Positions 26,815-33,889 of a stretch of DNA of 64,000 bases are shown in pieces. The stretch covers positions 1,173,001-1,237,000 of the forward strand of contig NZ_JAUALB010000001.1 in the NCBI RefSeq assembly GCF_030345795.1, written 5' to 3'. Within the stretch, counting starts at the first letter, position 1. Each line of letters begins with the position of its first letter. Source of the stretch: Micromonospora sp. WMMA1363. Its GTDB lineage: Bacteria; Actinomycetota; Actinomycetes; Mycobacteriales; Micromonosporaceae. The notes beneath the pieces are model-generated. The model ran no database searches. It saw nothing but the letters and a program-made list of their open reading frames with translations, and was not told the DNA's origin. A program made the position numbers and the translations under genes.

Positions 26815-28503
26815 GTGACCGGCTGGCGGGTCTCCGGCTACACGCCGGTGCGGCAGCTCGGGGCGGGCGCGTCCGGGCGGGTCGAGCTGGCCGTGCACGA
26901 CGGCACCGGGACGCCGGTGGCGATCAAGTACCTGACCAGTGCGGTCGGGGGAGACCCCTCCTTCCGGGAGACGTTCCGCGCCGAGGCCCGGCTGCTGGCC
27001 GAGATCGACAACGCGCATGTCTCGCGCCTCTACGAGTACGTCGAGTCGCCCGCCGGCGCGGCGATCGTCATGGAACTGGTCGACGGCGTGTCGCTGCGCC
27101 AGATGCTGCGCGCCAACGGCGCGACCACCCCGGAGGCGGCGCTGGTGGTCCTGAAGGGATCCCTGGCCGGGCTCGGCGCGGCGCACGCCCACGGTGTGGT
27201 GCACCGGGACTACAAGCCGGAGAACGTGCTGCTCACCGCCGAGGGGGCGAGCAAGCTCGTGGACTTCGGCATCGCCCTGCCGGCCGGTACCGGCGCCGGC
27301 GGCACGGTCAGCGGCACGCCCCGATACATGGCGCCCGAGCAGTGGACCGGCGCACCCGCCAGCCCGGCCTGTGACGTCTACGCCGCGACCGCCACCTTCT
27401 ACGAGTGTCTCGCCGGGCGGCCCCCGTACGACGGCCGGGACCTGCTCACGCTGCGTCGGCAGCACGCCGAGGCTCCGATCCCGCTCGATCCGACCCCGGT
27501 GCCGGTGCACGACCTGCTCCGGCACGGCATGGCCAAGCGCCCGGACGAGCGCCCCCAGCCTGCCGAGGTGTTCCTCGAAGCGCTCCAGCGGGCGGCGGCG
27601 GACGCCTACGGGCCGGAGTGGGAGGAGCGTGGCCTGCGGGAACTGGCCCGCCGGGCGGCTCTGCTCGCCGCCCTCTTCCCGTTTCCCGAGGGCAGCGGCG
27701 GCGCCACCAGCGTGGCGACCACGACGCTGGGCTCCGGCGTCGGTCGGTGGGGCTGGCTGCGCGGCGGCCGTCCCCGGCCGGCCGTGCTCGCCGGCGCGGT
27801 TGTCGCGGCCGGGCTGATCGGGGTGGGCGGCGCCGGGTTGAGCTACGCCGCGCGGGAGGACGGCGGCCGCTCCGCCGCTGCCGCGAAGCCGGCCGTGAGC
27901 ACCGTGGTCACATCCGGGCCAGGCCCGACACCCGCTCCGACGGTCACTGGTACGCCGACCAGCACCGCGGCCGCGCCGACACCGGGCGGCACCCCGGGCG
28001 CCCCGACCACCACCGCCCCGACCACGCCGGGTGCGCCGGTGACCACCGCACCCGCGACCACCCCACCAGCACCCAGCCCCACGCTGTCGACCAGCCCGCC
28101 GCCTCCGCCGGACAGAGCCGCACCGACCGTCGGCAAGGTCACCGTCAGCCCCACCCGGCTCGACCCGGTGGGCTGCCCGTACGGGCCGACGGCCAGCACG
28201 GTCACCGCCACGGTCTCCGACGACCGGACGGCCGCGGGGGACCTGCGGGTGCGTCTCCGGTACCCGCTGGGTGGGGTCGACACGTATGTCCGGCTGACGT
28301 CCGACGGCCGGGGTGTGTTCACCGGAGTGATCGCCGACCTTCCCCGCCCGGTCCGTAGCACGCCTATCCCGGTCCGGGTGGCCGCGACCGACCGGGCCGG
28401 CAACACCTCGGCGGAGAGCGCGCCGGTCTACGTGACCCTCAACCGCTTCTGCGGCCAGGGGCTGACGATGCCCGACACACCGACGGGGGGCGGCCTGCCG
28501 TGA
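26815..28503 (+). CDS. Receptor-like Ser/Thr protein kinase (PknB type)
   Basis: 562 residues from GTG 26815 with GAGGAGG at 26801-26807. Kinase domain 1-265: glycine loop LGAGASGRV (15-23), Lys38 in VAIKYL, Glu57 of helix C, catalytic VHRDYKPENVLL with Asp132, DFG at 150-152, and TPRYMAPEQW. Tyr replaces the usual Leu/Ile after HRD. A membrane segment lies at about 321-345. Outside it a Thr/Pro-rich linker (about 365-435) leads to a beta-sandwich domain (440-550) with two Cys, in which ADRAGNTS-like turns suggest an immunoglobulin-like fold. This replaces the PASTA repeats of PknB. It overlaps the next gene by four bases. Confidence 0.92.
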   Translation: MTGWRVSGYTPVRQLGAGASGRVELAVHDGTGTPVAIKYLTSAVGGDPSFRETFRAEARLLAEIDNAHVSRLYEYVESPAGAAIVMELVDGVSLRQMLRANGATTPEAALVVLKGSLAGLGAAHAHGVVHRDYKPENVLLTAEGASKLVDFGIALPAGTGAGGTVSGTPRYMAPEQWTGAPASPACDVYAATATFYECLAGRPPYDGRDLLTLRRQHAEAPIPLDPTPVPVHDLLRHGMAKRPDERPQPAEVFLEALQRAAADAYGPEWEERGLRELARRAALLAALFPFPEGSGGATSVATTTLGSGVGRWGWLRGGRPRPAVLAGAVVAAGLIGVGGAGLSYAAREDGGRSAAAAKPAVSTVVTSGPGPTPAPTVTGTPTSTAAAPTPGGTPGAPTTTAPTTPGAPVTTAPATTPPAPSPTLSTSPPPPPDRAAPTVGKVTVSPTRLDPVGCPYGPTASTVTATVSDDRTAAGDLRVRLRYPLGGVDTYVRLTSDGRGVFTGVIADLPRPVRSTPIPVRVAATDRAGNTSAESAPVYVTLNRFCGQGLTMPDTPTGGGLP

Positions 28504-29231
28504 CCCAGCCGACCGACCGGACCACGCCAGGTGGGTGGGGTCCCGACGACGGCGCGACCGTGCGTCTGGGCGGTCCGCACCCGTCGGACGAGCCGACCGC
28601 GGACCTGGACGCCGCGACCGTCCGACCCGGAGTCGAATCGACCGTCCACCTCGGCGCGGCGACGCTGATACCCGGTGGGTCCGCCCGCGGACCGGGTGGC
28701 GACGAGCCCACCACCGGTCTGAGCGGGACCGCCGGGCGCGAGGTGCGGTTCGGGCCCGGGGTGCCCGCCGCGCCGCCGTCAGCGCCGCCCTGGCCGGTGG
28801 TTCCCCCGCCGGTACGGCGCCGGCCGCTCTGGGGGCGGGTGACGTCGGTGCTGTCCACCCTGCTCACGGTGGCCTTGGTAGCGGTCGTCGGGTGGTACCT
28901 GTGGCAGCGGATCAGTCCGCTGGAGATCACCGGTGTGACCGTGGCGGTGCCCGAACCGGCGGGTGAGAGCTGCGACGTCACCGTGGACGTGGTCGCCACC
29001 GTCACCACCAACGGCCGGGCGGGGGAGATCCGCTATCAGTGGCTACGCTCCGGTAGCGCGCCGGGCGCCGTGCTGACCGAACGGGTGGGCCGTGGGCAGC
29101 GTGCCGTGGAACTGACGTTGCGGTGGTCCTTCGCCGGGGTGGGCAGCACCTCGGAGACGGCCACGGTCAACATCACCGGGCCTTCGCCGGCGCAGGCCCG
29201 GACGGTGGTCACCTACGACTGTCGCCGCTGA
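28500..29231 (+). CDS. Single-pass membrane partner of the kinase, function unknown
   Basis: 243 residues from GTG 28500, whose GTGA overlaps the kinase stop, so the two are translationally coupled. The cytoplasmic N-terminus (1-115) is acidic and Pro-rich and repeats short Thr motifs: DDGATVRLGG, LDAATVRPG and ESTVHLGAAT. These look like kinase phospho-acceptor sites of the sort read by FHA domains (inference). A membrane helix occupies about 120-140 (VLSTLLTVALVAVVGWYLW). The outer 100 residues form a beta-rich domain with two Cys (ESCDVTVDVVATVTT ... VVTYDCRR). I recognise no family. The context makes it a likely substrate or co-receptor of the kinase. Confidence 0.75.
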   Translation: MTQPTDRTTPGGWGPDDGATVRLGGPHPSDEPTADLDAATVRPGVESTVHLGAATLIPGGSARGPGGDEPTTGLSGTAGREVRFGPGVPAAPPSAPPWPVVPPPVRRRPLWGRVTSVLSTLLTVALVAVVGWYLWQRISPLEITGVTVAVPEPAGESCDVTVDVVATVTTNGRAGEIRYQWLRSGSAPGAVLTERVGRGQRAVELTLRWSFAGVGSTSETATVNITGPSPAQARTVVTYDCRR

Positions 29232-29312
29232 CGGCGGACGACGTCCAGGCCATGGCGGGCCGTTCCTGCGGTGCCGGAACCAGGGCAGGACGGTGCGTGC
29301 GGGTCGGTGACG

Positions 29313-29801
29313 TCAGCGGGTCGCGGCCAGGGCCGCGTGCCGCCGGCGGCGGGCCAGGATGAGGGCGCCGCCGGCGGCGGAGCCGAGCAGCGCGATCCCG
29401 GCGGCGACCGATCCCGCGCCGCCGCCGTCCGGGTGGCCCCCGGCCCGGGCGTCGCCGACCGGGGTGACGGTGAACGTCGCACTGCCGGCGGCGCTGCCGT
29501 CGCCGCAGGTGGCGGCAACCGTGTAGGTGCCCAGAGGGAAGCCGGCGGTGGAGAGTTCGGTGCTCAGTCCGCCGTCGGCCGCGGTGGTGGTGGACCGGCC
29601 GTTCTGGTCCCGGTCGGGACCGACGACGTGGAAGATCGCGTCACCCGACTTCGGGTTACAGGTGGTGGTGAGCACGACCGTTCCCCCGACCGGGGTGGTC
29701 GTCGGTGACACGCTGGTCTCGGCCCACGCGGCGCCGGGTGGCACGAGGGTGCCGAGGCCGACGCCGACCGTCGCCGACACGAGGACCGTCTTCGCCTTCA
29801 T
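29313..29801 (-). CDS. Cell-surface protein with signal peptide and C-terminal anchor
   Basis: 162 residues from ATG 29801. The signal peptide (KAKTVLVSATVGVGLGTLVP ... AAWAE) precedes an Ig-like beta domain with paired cysteines (VLTTTCNPKSGD and TVAATCGDGSAAG). A Gly-rich spacer, a hydrophobic segment SVAAGIALLGSAAGGALIL and a basic tail ARRRRHAALAATR follow. There is no LPxTG motif, so anchoring would be by the C-terminal helix. It resembles the surface-exposed structural proteins common in sporulating actinobacteria. It is convergent with the kinase operon; function not known. Confidence 0.7.
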   Translation of the reverse strand: MKAKTVLVSATVGVGLGTLVPPGAAWAETSVSPTTTPVGGTVVLTTTCNPKSGDAIFHVVGPDRDQNGRSTTTAADGGLSTELSTAGFPLGTYTVAATCGDGSAAGSATFTVTPVGDARAGGHPDGGGAGSVAAGIALLGSAAGGALILARRRRHAALAATR

Positions 29802-29996
29802 GCGCGTCTTCCCTCACTTCCCGTCCGTTGCTGGGTGGGACGTCGCCCGGTGGTCGACTCCGCGACCGGCGCCGGTGTGCCCAACCCTAGGAGGGTTGGC
29901 CGCCGGATCCGGTGAAATGAGAAATCATCGCTGCCGCCACGTCCCCGGCCTGGCGCCGGCCACCATCCGGCCCGGGCGGTGTGGCAGCGTGGAGGC

Positions 29997-31253
29997 GTGC
30001 ACCGCTGCGGACCGATCGACGTGGACCTCGCCCTGGTCGGTGGTGGCGGCGCCGCCTCCCTCGTGCTGGCCGCCCTGGACCGGCGCCGGGTCCGTGACCT
30101 GCGGATCGCCGTCGTCGACCCGGTGCACCGGCGTGGCCAGGATCGCACCTGGGCGTTCTGGGACGAGCCCGGCAACGACCTCGACCCGCTGCTGGCCGCG
30201 AGCTGGCACCGGGTCGAGGTGGTGACGCCGTGGCGAAGCCGCGTCCTCGACCTCGCCCCGCTGCGGTACGCGATGGTGCGCTCCCGCCCGATCTACGACC
30301 GGGCGGCCGAGGCGGAGCGGCGACTCGGCGCGGTCCGCGTCGATGCCCCGGCCGACGTGCTGGACGACGGCGGCGGGCGGGTCACCGTACGCGCCGACGA
30401 CGGTACACCGCTGGTCCGGGCGTCCTGGGTGCTGGACTCCCGGCCCCGGCCGCCCCGCCGGGCTGGGCGCACCAACTGGTTGCAGCACTTCCGGGGCTGG
30501 TGGCTGGCGGCGGACGTCCCGCTGTTCGACCCGGACCGGGCGATCCTGATGGATTTCCGTACCCCGCAGCCGGCCCGGGGGGTGTCGTTCGGCTATCTGC
30601 TGCCGGTGAGCAGCCGGTACGCCCTGGTCGAGTACACCGGGTTCACCCCGACCCTGCTCAGCGACGCCGGATACGACGCGGCGCTGACCGACTACCGGGA
30701 CCTGCTCGGTTTGGATCCCGCCCGGCTGACCGTGCGGGAGGTGGAGAACGGGGTGATCCCGATGACCGACGCCGCGTTCGACTCGCGGCCCTCGCCCCGG
30801 GTGACCCGCCTCGGCACGGCCGGCGGTGCCACCCGTTCCTCGACCGGCTTCACATTCTCCGCCATGCGCCGGCAGGCCGAGCAGGTCGCCGCCGCGCTGG
30901 CGGCCGGTCGCCCGCCGGTGCCGGCGCCCGCGTACCCCGGGCGGCACCGCTGGATGGACGCGGTCGCGTTGCGGGCGTTGGATCGCGGCTGGGTCGCCGG
31001 CCCGGAGTTCTTCGACCGGCTGTTCGACCGTAACCCGGTCGAGCGGGTGCTGCGCTTCCTCGACGGGACCACCACCCCGGCGGAGGAGGCCGCGGTGATG
31101 GGTTCGACCCGCCTGCTGCCGATGGTCGCCGCGACCGTCGGTGATGCCGCGGCCCGGCTGCGCGACCGCCTCGTGCCGGCCCGGCGCGCGGCCACCTGGA
31201 CCGTCCCGCCAGCCGTGGTCGGCGATCCGGTGCGGGAGAGCGACACCGGCTGA
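29997..31253 (+). CDS. crtY: Lycopene cyclase family protein
   Basis: About 418 residues. GTG 29997 is chosen, with GTG 29979 possible; the only GGAGG (29991-29995) is too close to 29997, so translation may be leaderless. It has the FAD-binding VDLALVGGGGAASLVLAALD, the CrtY-type block DRTWAFWDEPG, and later VLDSRP, VSFGYLLPVSS, LVEYTGF and GTAGGATRSSTGFTFSAMRR. This family cyclises the psi ends of lycopene to beta-rings without net redox change. No other carotenoid gene is in the window, so the rest of the pathway must be elsewhere. The tail beyond residue 390 is Arg-rich. Confidence 0.9.
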   Translation: MHRCGPIDVDLALVGGGGAASLVLAALDRRRVRDLRIAVVDPVHRRGQDRTWAFWDEPGNDLDPLLAASWHRVEVVTPWRSRVLDLAPLRYAMVRSRPIYDRAAEAERRLGAVRVDAPADVLDDGGGRVTVRADDGTPLVRASWVLDSRPRPPRRAGRTNWLQHFRGWWLAADVPLFDPDRAILMDFRTPQPARGVSFGYLLPVSSRYALVEYTGFTPTLLSDAGYDAALTDYRDLLGLDPARLTVREVENGVIPMTDAAFDSRPSPRVTRLGTAGGATRSSTGFTFSAMRRQAEQVAAALAAGRPPVPAPAYPGRHRWMDAVALRALDRGWVAGPEFFDRLFDRNPVERVLRFLDGTTTPAEEAAVMGSTRLLPMVAATVGDAAARLRDRLVPARRAATWTVPPAVVGDPVRESDTG

Positions 31254-31268
31254 CCGGTCAGTGCCGCT

Positions 31269-31496
31269 TCACTCCCGGTTCGGGTCGGTGGTCCCGGAGA
31301 CGTCCGCCACGTCGTACCCGGCGCGGCTGATCTCACGGGCCGACCGGCGGTCCTCGGCCGGCAGTTCGGCGAAGTCGTCGCCCACGTCCTCGGTGGTGTG
31401 CAGCGATTCTCCCGGCGGTCGCAGCGACGCCTCCATCGCGGTGGCGCCGTCCGGCTCGTCCGTGTCGGCCAGGTCGAAGCGGTGTTCGTCGGTCAT
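31269..31496 (-). CDS. Small acidic hypothetical protein
   Basis: 75 residues from ATG 31496 with AGGAG upstream. It is rich in Asp, Glu, Ser and Arg, for example EHRFDLADTDEPDGATAMEA near the start and AEDRRSAREISRAGYDVADV near the end. No hydrophobic core or known motif is visible, so it is probably disordered. It follows another small gene on the same strand. I do not recognise it. Confidence 0.6.
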   Translation of the reverse strand: MTDEHRFDLADTDEPDGATAMEASLRPPGESLHTTEDVGDDFAELPAEDRRSAREISRAGYDVADVSGTTDPNRE

Positions 31497-31531
31497 GGCG
31501 CACTCCTGCCCCGTCAGTCTCGTCGGAAACG

Positions 31532-31768
31532 TCAGCGAGCCGCGTCCGGGTGACCCGGCATGTTCGACCCGCCGCTGCTGCTCCCCGACGCGCCGCCCGC
31601 CATCCCGGAGCCGTCGTCCTCCGTGACGATGTCCGGTTTCGGCGCCGCCGGTTTCGGCGCCGGCACGTCGGTGCCCGCGTCGACCTGGACGAGTCGGGCC
31701 TGACCGGCCTCGTCCTCGGCGTGCTCCGGATCAACCGGCAGCTCACCGTCCCGTGCTCGGTATCCCAC
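31532..31768 (-). CDS. Small Pro/Gly/Ser-rich hypothetical protein
   Basis: 78 residues from GTG 31768, chosen for GGGAGG at 5-nt spacing. It starts GYRARDGELPVDPEHAEDEA, continues with a Pro/Lys repeat PAPKPAAPKPD, and ends in a Gly/Ser/Met-rich tail. It looks disordered and soluble. It lies 35 bp upstream of the 75-residue gene on the same strand, so the two may be cotranscribed. No function can be proposed. Confidence 0.55.
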   Translation of the reverse strand: MGYRARDGELPVDPEHAEDEAGQARLVQVDAGTDVPAPKPAAPKPDIVTEDDGSGMAGGASGSSSGGSNMPGHPDAAR

Positions 31769-31988
31769 GTCTGCCTCCCGTCGGCGACGGTGCCCGTACC
31801 CGAGGTCGGCTACCCGGGTACCCCGGGGGGAAACGTCGGCCGGCCACGATCCCCGCCGGGCGGGCACGGGCGGTGCTGCCGTGCCCGAAGTGGCGACGGC
31901 GTGTCGCCCGGGCCCGGCAGCCGGTTCGTGGTGCCGGCGATGGGGAGTACCGCCCTGCCCGCCGTGCACCGGCTACGGCGGCCCGCGG

Positions 31989-32858
31989 TCAGCGGCGCCG
32001 TCGCCCGGCCGTGCCCGTGGGTGGGCGACGTGGGACCGGAGTGAGCCGTAGCGCGGTCCAGTGCGCGGGACGGGAACGGCCGGGCGGTAGCCCGGTGTTC
32101 CGGTCGCCCCCAGCCGCGTCGAGCTGGGACTGGTGCACGAAGAGACCGGCGGACAGGTCGGTACCGCGCAGGTCCGCCCCACGCAGGTCCGCCCCGGTCA
32201 GGTCCGCCCCGGTCAGGTCGGCGCCGCGCAGGTCGGCCCCGATCAGCACGGCGCCGCGCAGGTTCGCTCGTCGCAGGTCGACCCGTCGCAGGTCGGCCCC
32301 GATCAGGACGGCGCCCCGCCGGTCGATACCGGGCCGGCCGCCCCGGGCGTGCTCCCCCACGCGGGACAGCAGCGGGTTGACCCGGCCCCGGTGTGCGTCG
32401 ACGTCCAGCGCTCGTAGCGTCCGGGTGTCACCACCGGCCAGGAGATCGGTCTCGGCGAGCGCCTCGGCCAACGCGGCGCGCAGCTGCGGTGGCGGGTCCA
32501 GCGCCAACGCCTCGGTCAGATACCAGAGCAGCTCGTGCAACGGCCGTACCACGGCGAAGGCGTCGAACATCGCCTGGCCGACATCCGGGCCGTCCCGCCA
32601 GCCCCGCCCGCTGAAAGTGACCTGGGTCACCCGCTGACCGGCTCCGAAACAGTCGAACACGGTGCAGCCCGGAAACCCTCGGTCGCGCAGGTGGGCATGG
32701 ATGCCGCAGCGGAAGTCGGCACGCAGGTTCGGGCAGGGTCGGCCGGCCGGCTTGTCGACCGCGAAGTCCGCCGAGGCGGCGAACGCCGGGGCGACGCAGC
32801 ACAGCCCCACGCACCGGGAACAGTCGGCGCGCAGCCCCTCCGGGCTGGTTTCGGACAC
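31989..32858 (-). CDS. Pentapeptide-repeat protein with Cys-rich N-terminal domain
   Basis: 289 residues from GTG 32858, chosen because AGGAGAAG lies 6 nt upstream; an ATG at 32909 would add 17 residues with a poor site. Residues 8-80 carry clustered cysteines ([43 protein letters not shown]), a likely metal or Fe-S site. A helical linker follows. From about residue 178, tandem A(D/N)LxG pentapeptides ([36 protein letters not shown]) form a right-handed quadrilateral beta-helix of some 12 turns. Some pentapeptide proteins mimic DNA and protect gyrase, but this Cys-rich type has no assigned role. Confidence 0.82.
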   Translation of the reverse strand: MSETSPEGLRADCSRCVGLCCVAPAFAASADFAVDKPAGRPCPNLRADFRCGIHAHLRDRGFPGCTVFDCFGAGQRVTQVTFSGRGWRDGPDVGQAMFDAFAVVRPLHELLWYLTEALALDPPPQLRAALAEALAETDLLAGGDTRTLRALDVDAHRGRVNPLLSRVGEHARGGRPGIDRRGAVLIGADLRRVDLRRANLRGAVLIGADLRGADLTGADLTGADLRGADLRGTDLSAGLFVHQSQLDAAGGDRNTGLPPGRSRPAHWTALRLTPVPRRPPTGTAGRRRR

Positions 32859-32948
32859 GCTGGCGCTTCTCCTGCTCTGCCTGCTCGGCCGCTTGTCGAC
32901 GCCGTCCATCCTTCCACGCGTTTCGCTGGACGACGGATGTCGAAAAGT

Positions 32949-32992
32949 TCATGGGAGTAGCCAGCCCCAGCTGGGGCTGGCTACTCCCATGA
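32949..32992. terminator. 44-bp perfect palindrome, probable bidirectional terminator
   Basis: Arms 32949-32970 and 32971-32992 are exact reverse complements with no spacer. It lies between the 3' end of the inhibitor gene and the start of the pentapeptide gene, both minus strand. As RNA it gives about 20 bp of stem with a small loop, in the position of a terminator for the inhibitor gene. Confidence 0.75.
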
Positions 32993-33096
32993 TATCCCGA
33001 GCGACGTCGGGCCGTCCCGATCAGGTGGGGACCAGGTGTCCGGCTGCGCCGATCGGGGCCGCGCGGCGCCCGGGGGAGCGGGCGCCGCGCGGCGGA

Positions 33097-33504
33097 TCAG
33101 AAGGCGAACAGGGAACCGGTCTCGCGCAGCAGCTCACACTGGTTGCCGAAGGTTTCGGTGTACGACACCGGGCGGTCCCGCCACAGCCCGAGGGCCCGGA
33201 CGGTCACCGGGGCGTACTCCAGGGTGCAGAAACCTGGGTTGACGCTCAGTGCGGCGAGGTTCCCGTCGACGGCGGCGACGTCCTGGCAGGCGGACGCCGC
33301 CCGGGGGTGCGTACCACCGGCCGGCTCGCAGCGGAGCACGGTGGCCCGGGGCACGCCGGTGGCGTGTGGCGTGGCGGTCAGCAGCAGCACGGAGGTGGCC
33401 TGCTCGGTGGAGGCGGCGTGGGCGGGGGCGGCCGCGACGGTGAGCGCGGCGGCGCCGAGGACGGCCGCCGCGCAGAGCGCGGCGACCCGCTGGGCGAGGG
33501 ACAT
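33097..33504 (-). CDS. Subtilisin-inhibitor-like (SSI, I16) secreted protein
   Basis: 135 residues from ATG 33504 with GGAAGG upstream. The signal peptide ends APAHA at about residue 30. The mature domain has the SSI landmarks: two disulphides (Cys59-Cys73 and Cys93-Cys123), the GGTHPRAASACQDVAAVDG block, and the C-terminal SYTETFGNQCELLRETGSLF. In SSI the reactive bond follows Cys-Pro-Met|Val-Tyr-Asp-Pro; here the segment is Cys-Thr-Leu-Glu-Tyr-Ala-Pro, giving P1 Leu95 and P1' Glu96. It should inhibit subtilisin- or chymotrypsin-like proteases outside the cell. It is monocistronic, and the 44-bp palindrome lies beyond its end. Confidence 0.9.
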   Translation of the reverse strand: MSLAQRVAALCAAAVLGAAALTVAAAPAHAASTEQATSVLLLTATPHATGVPRATVLRCEPAGGTHPRAASACQDVAAVDGNLAALSVNPGFCTLEYAPVTVRALGLWRDRPVSYTETFGNQCELLRETGSLFAF

Positions 33505-33889
33505 CGTGGGTCCTTCCGTTGGGGCCCGGGTAGGGGCCGGTCGTCGGCCCGGCCGTCGTGTGGCCGGGCCGACGACCACCCTATGTGGATACTGTGAACC
33601 CATTGCGTAACAGGCTGTTACGTCGGTTCGATCGATGTCAGGTGCCGGCGGGCCGTGTCGTGGCCTTGCGGACCTCGCCCTGCATCCCGCCGTGCCGCGC
33701 GTCTGCGCCGGATCCGGTGCGAGCTGGCGGTGAGCTCCATCGCGTCCCACACCGGTGTTGCACGGAAATCGACGCAGAGGATTGTGTCCCCCATCACCCT
33801 CTGACATCCTCCTGCATGGACGTTGCCAGCGACGGTCGCCAATCCGGGTGCCGCGCTGCGGCGATGCCTTCTCTCCTGGAGGGACCCTC
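33505..33889. other. Divergent promoter region of inhibitor and BNR protein
   Basis: 385 bp between divergent starts. The only clear structure is the inverted repeat at 33606-33622. No small gene is convincing here. Confidence 0.5.
33606..33622. promoter_or_regulatory. Candidate operator CGTAACA-N3-TGTTACG
   Basis: Perfect 7-bp arms with a 3-bp spacer in an AT-richer patch, about 100 bp from the inhibitor start and 270 bp from the BNR gene start. The binding protein is unknown. Confidence 0.45.
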
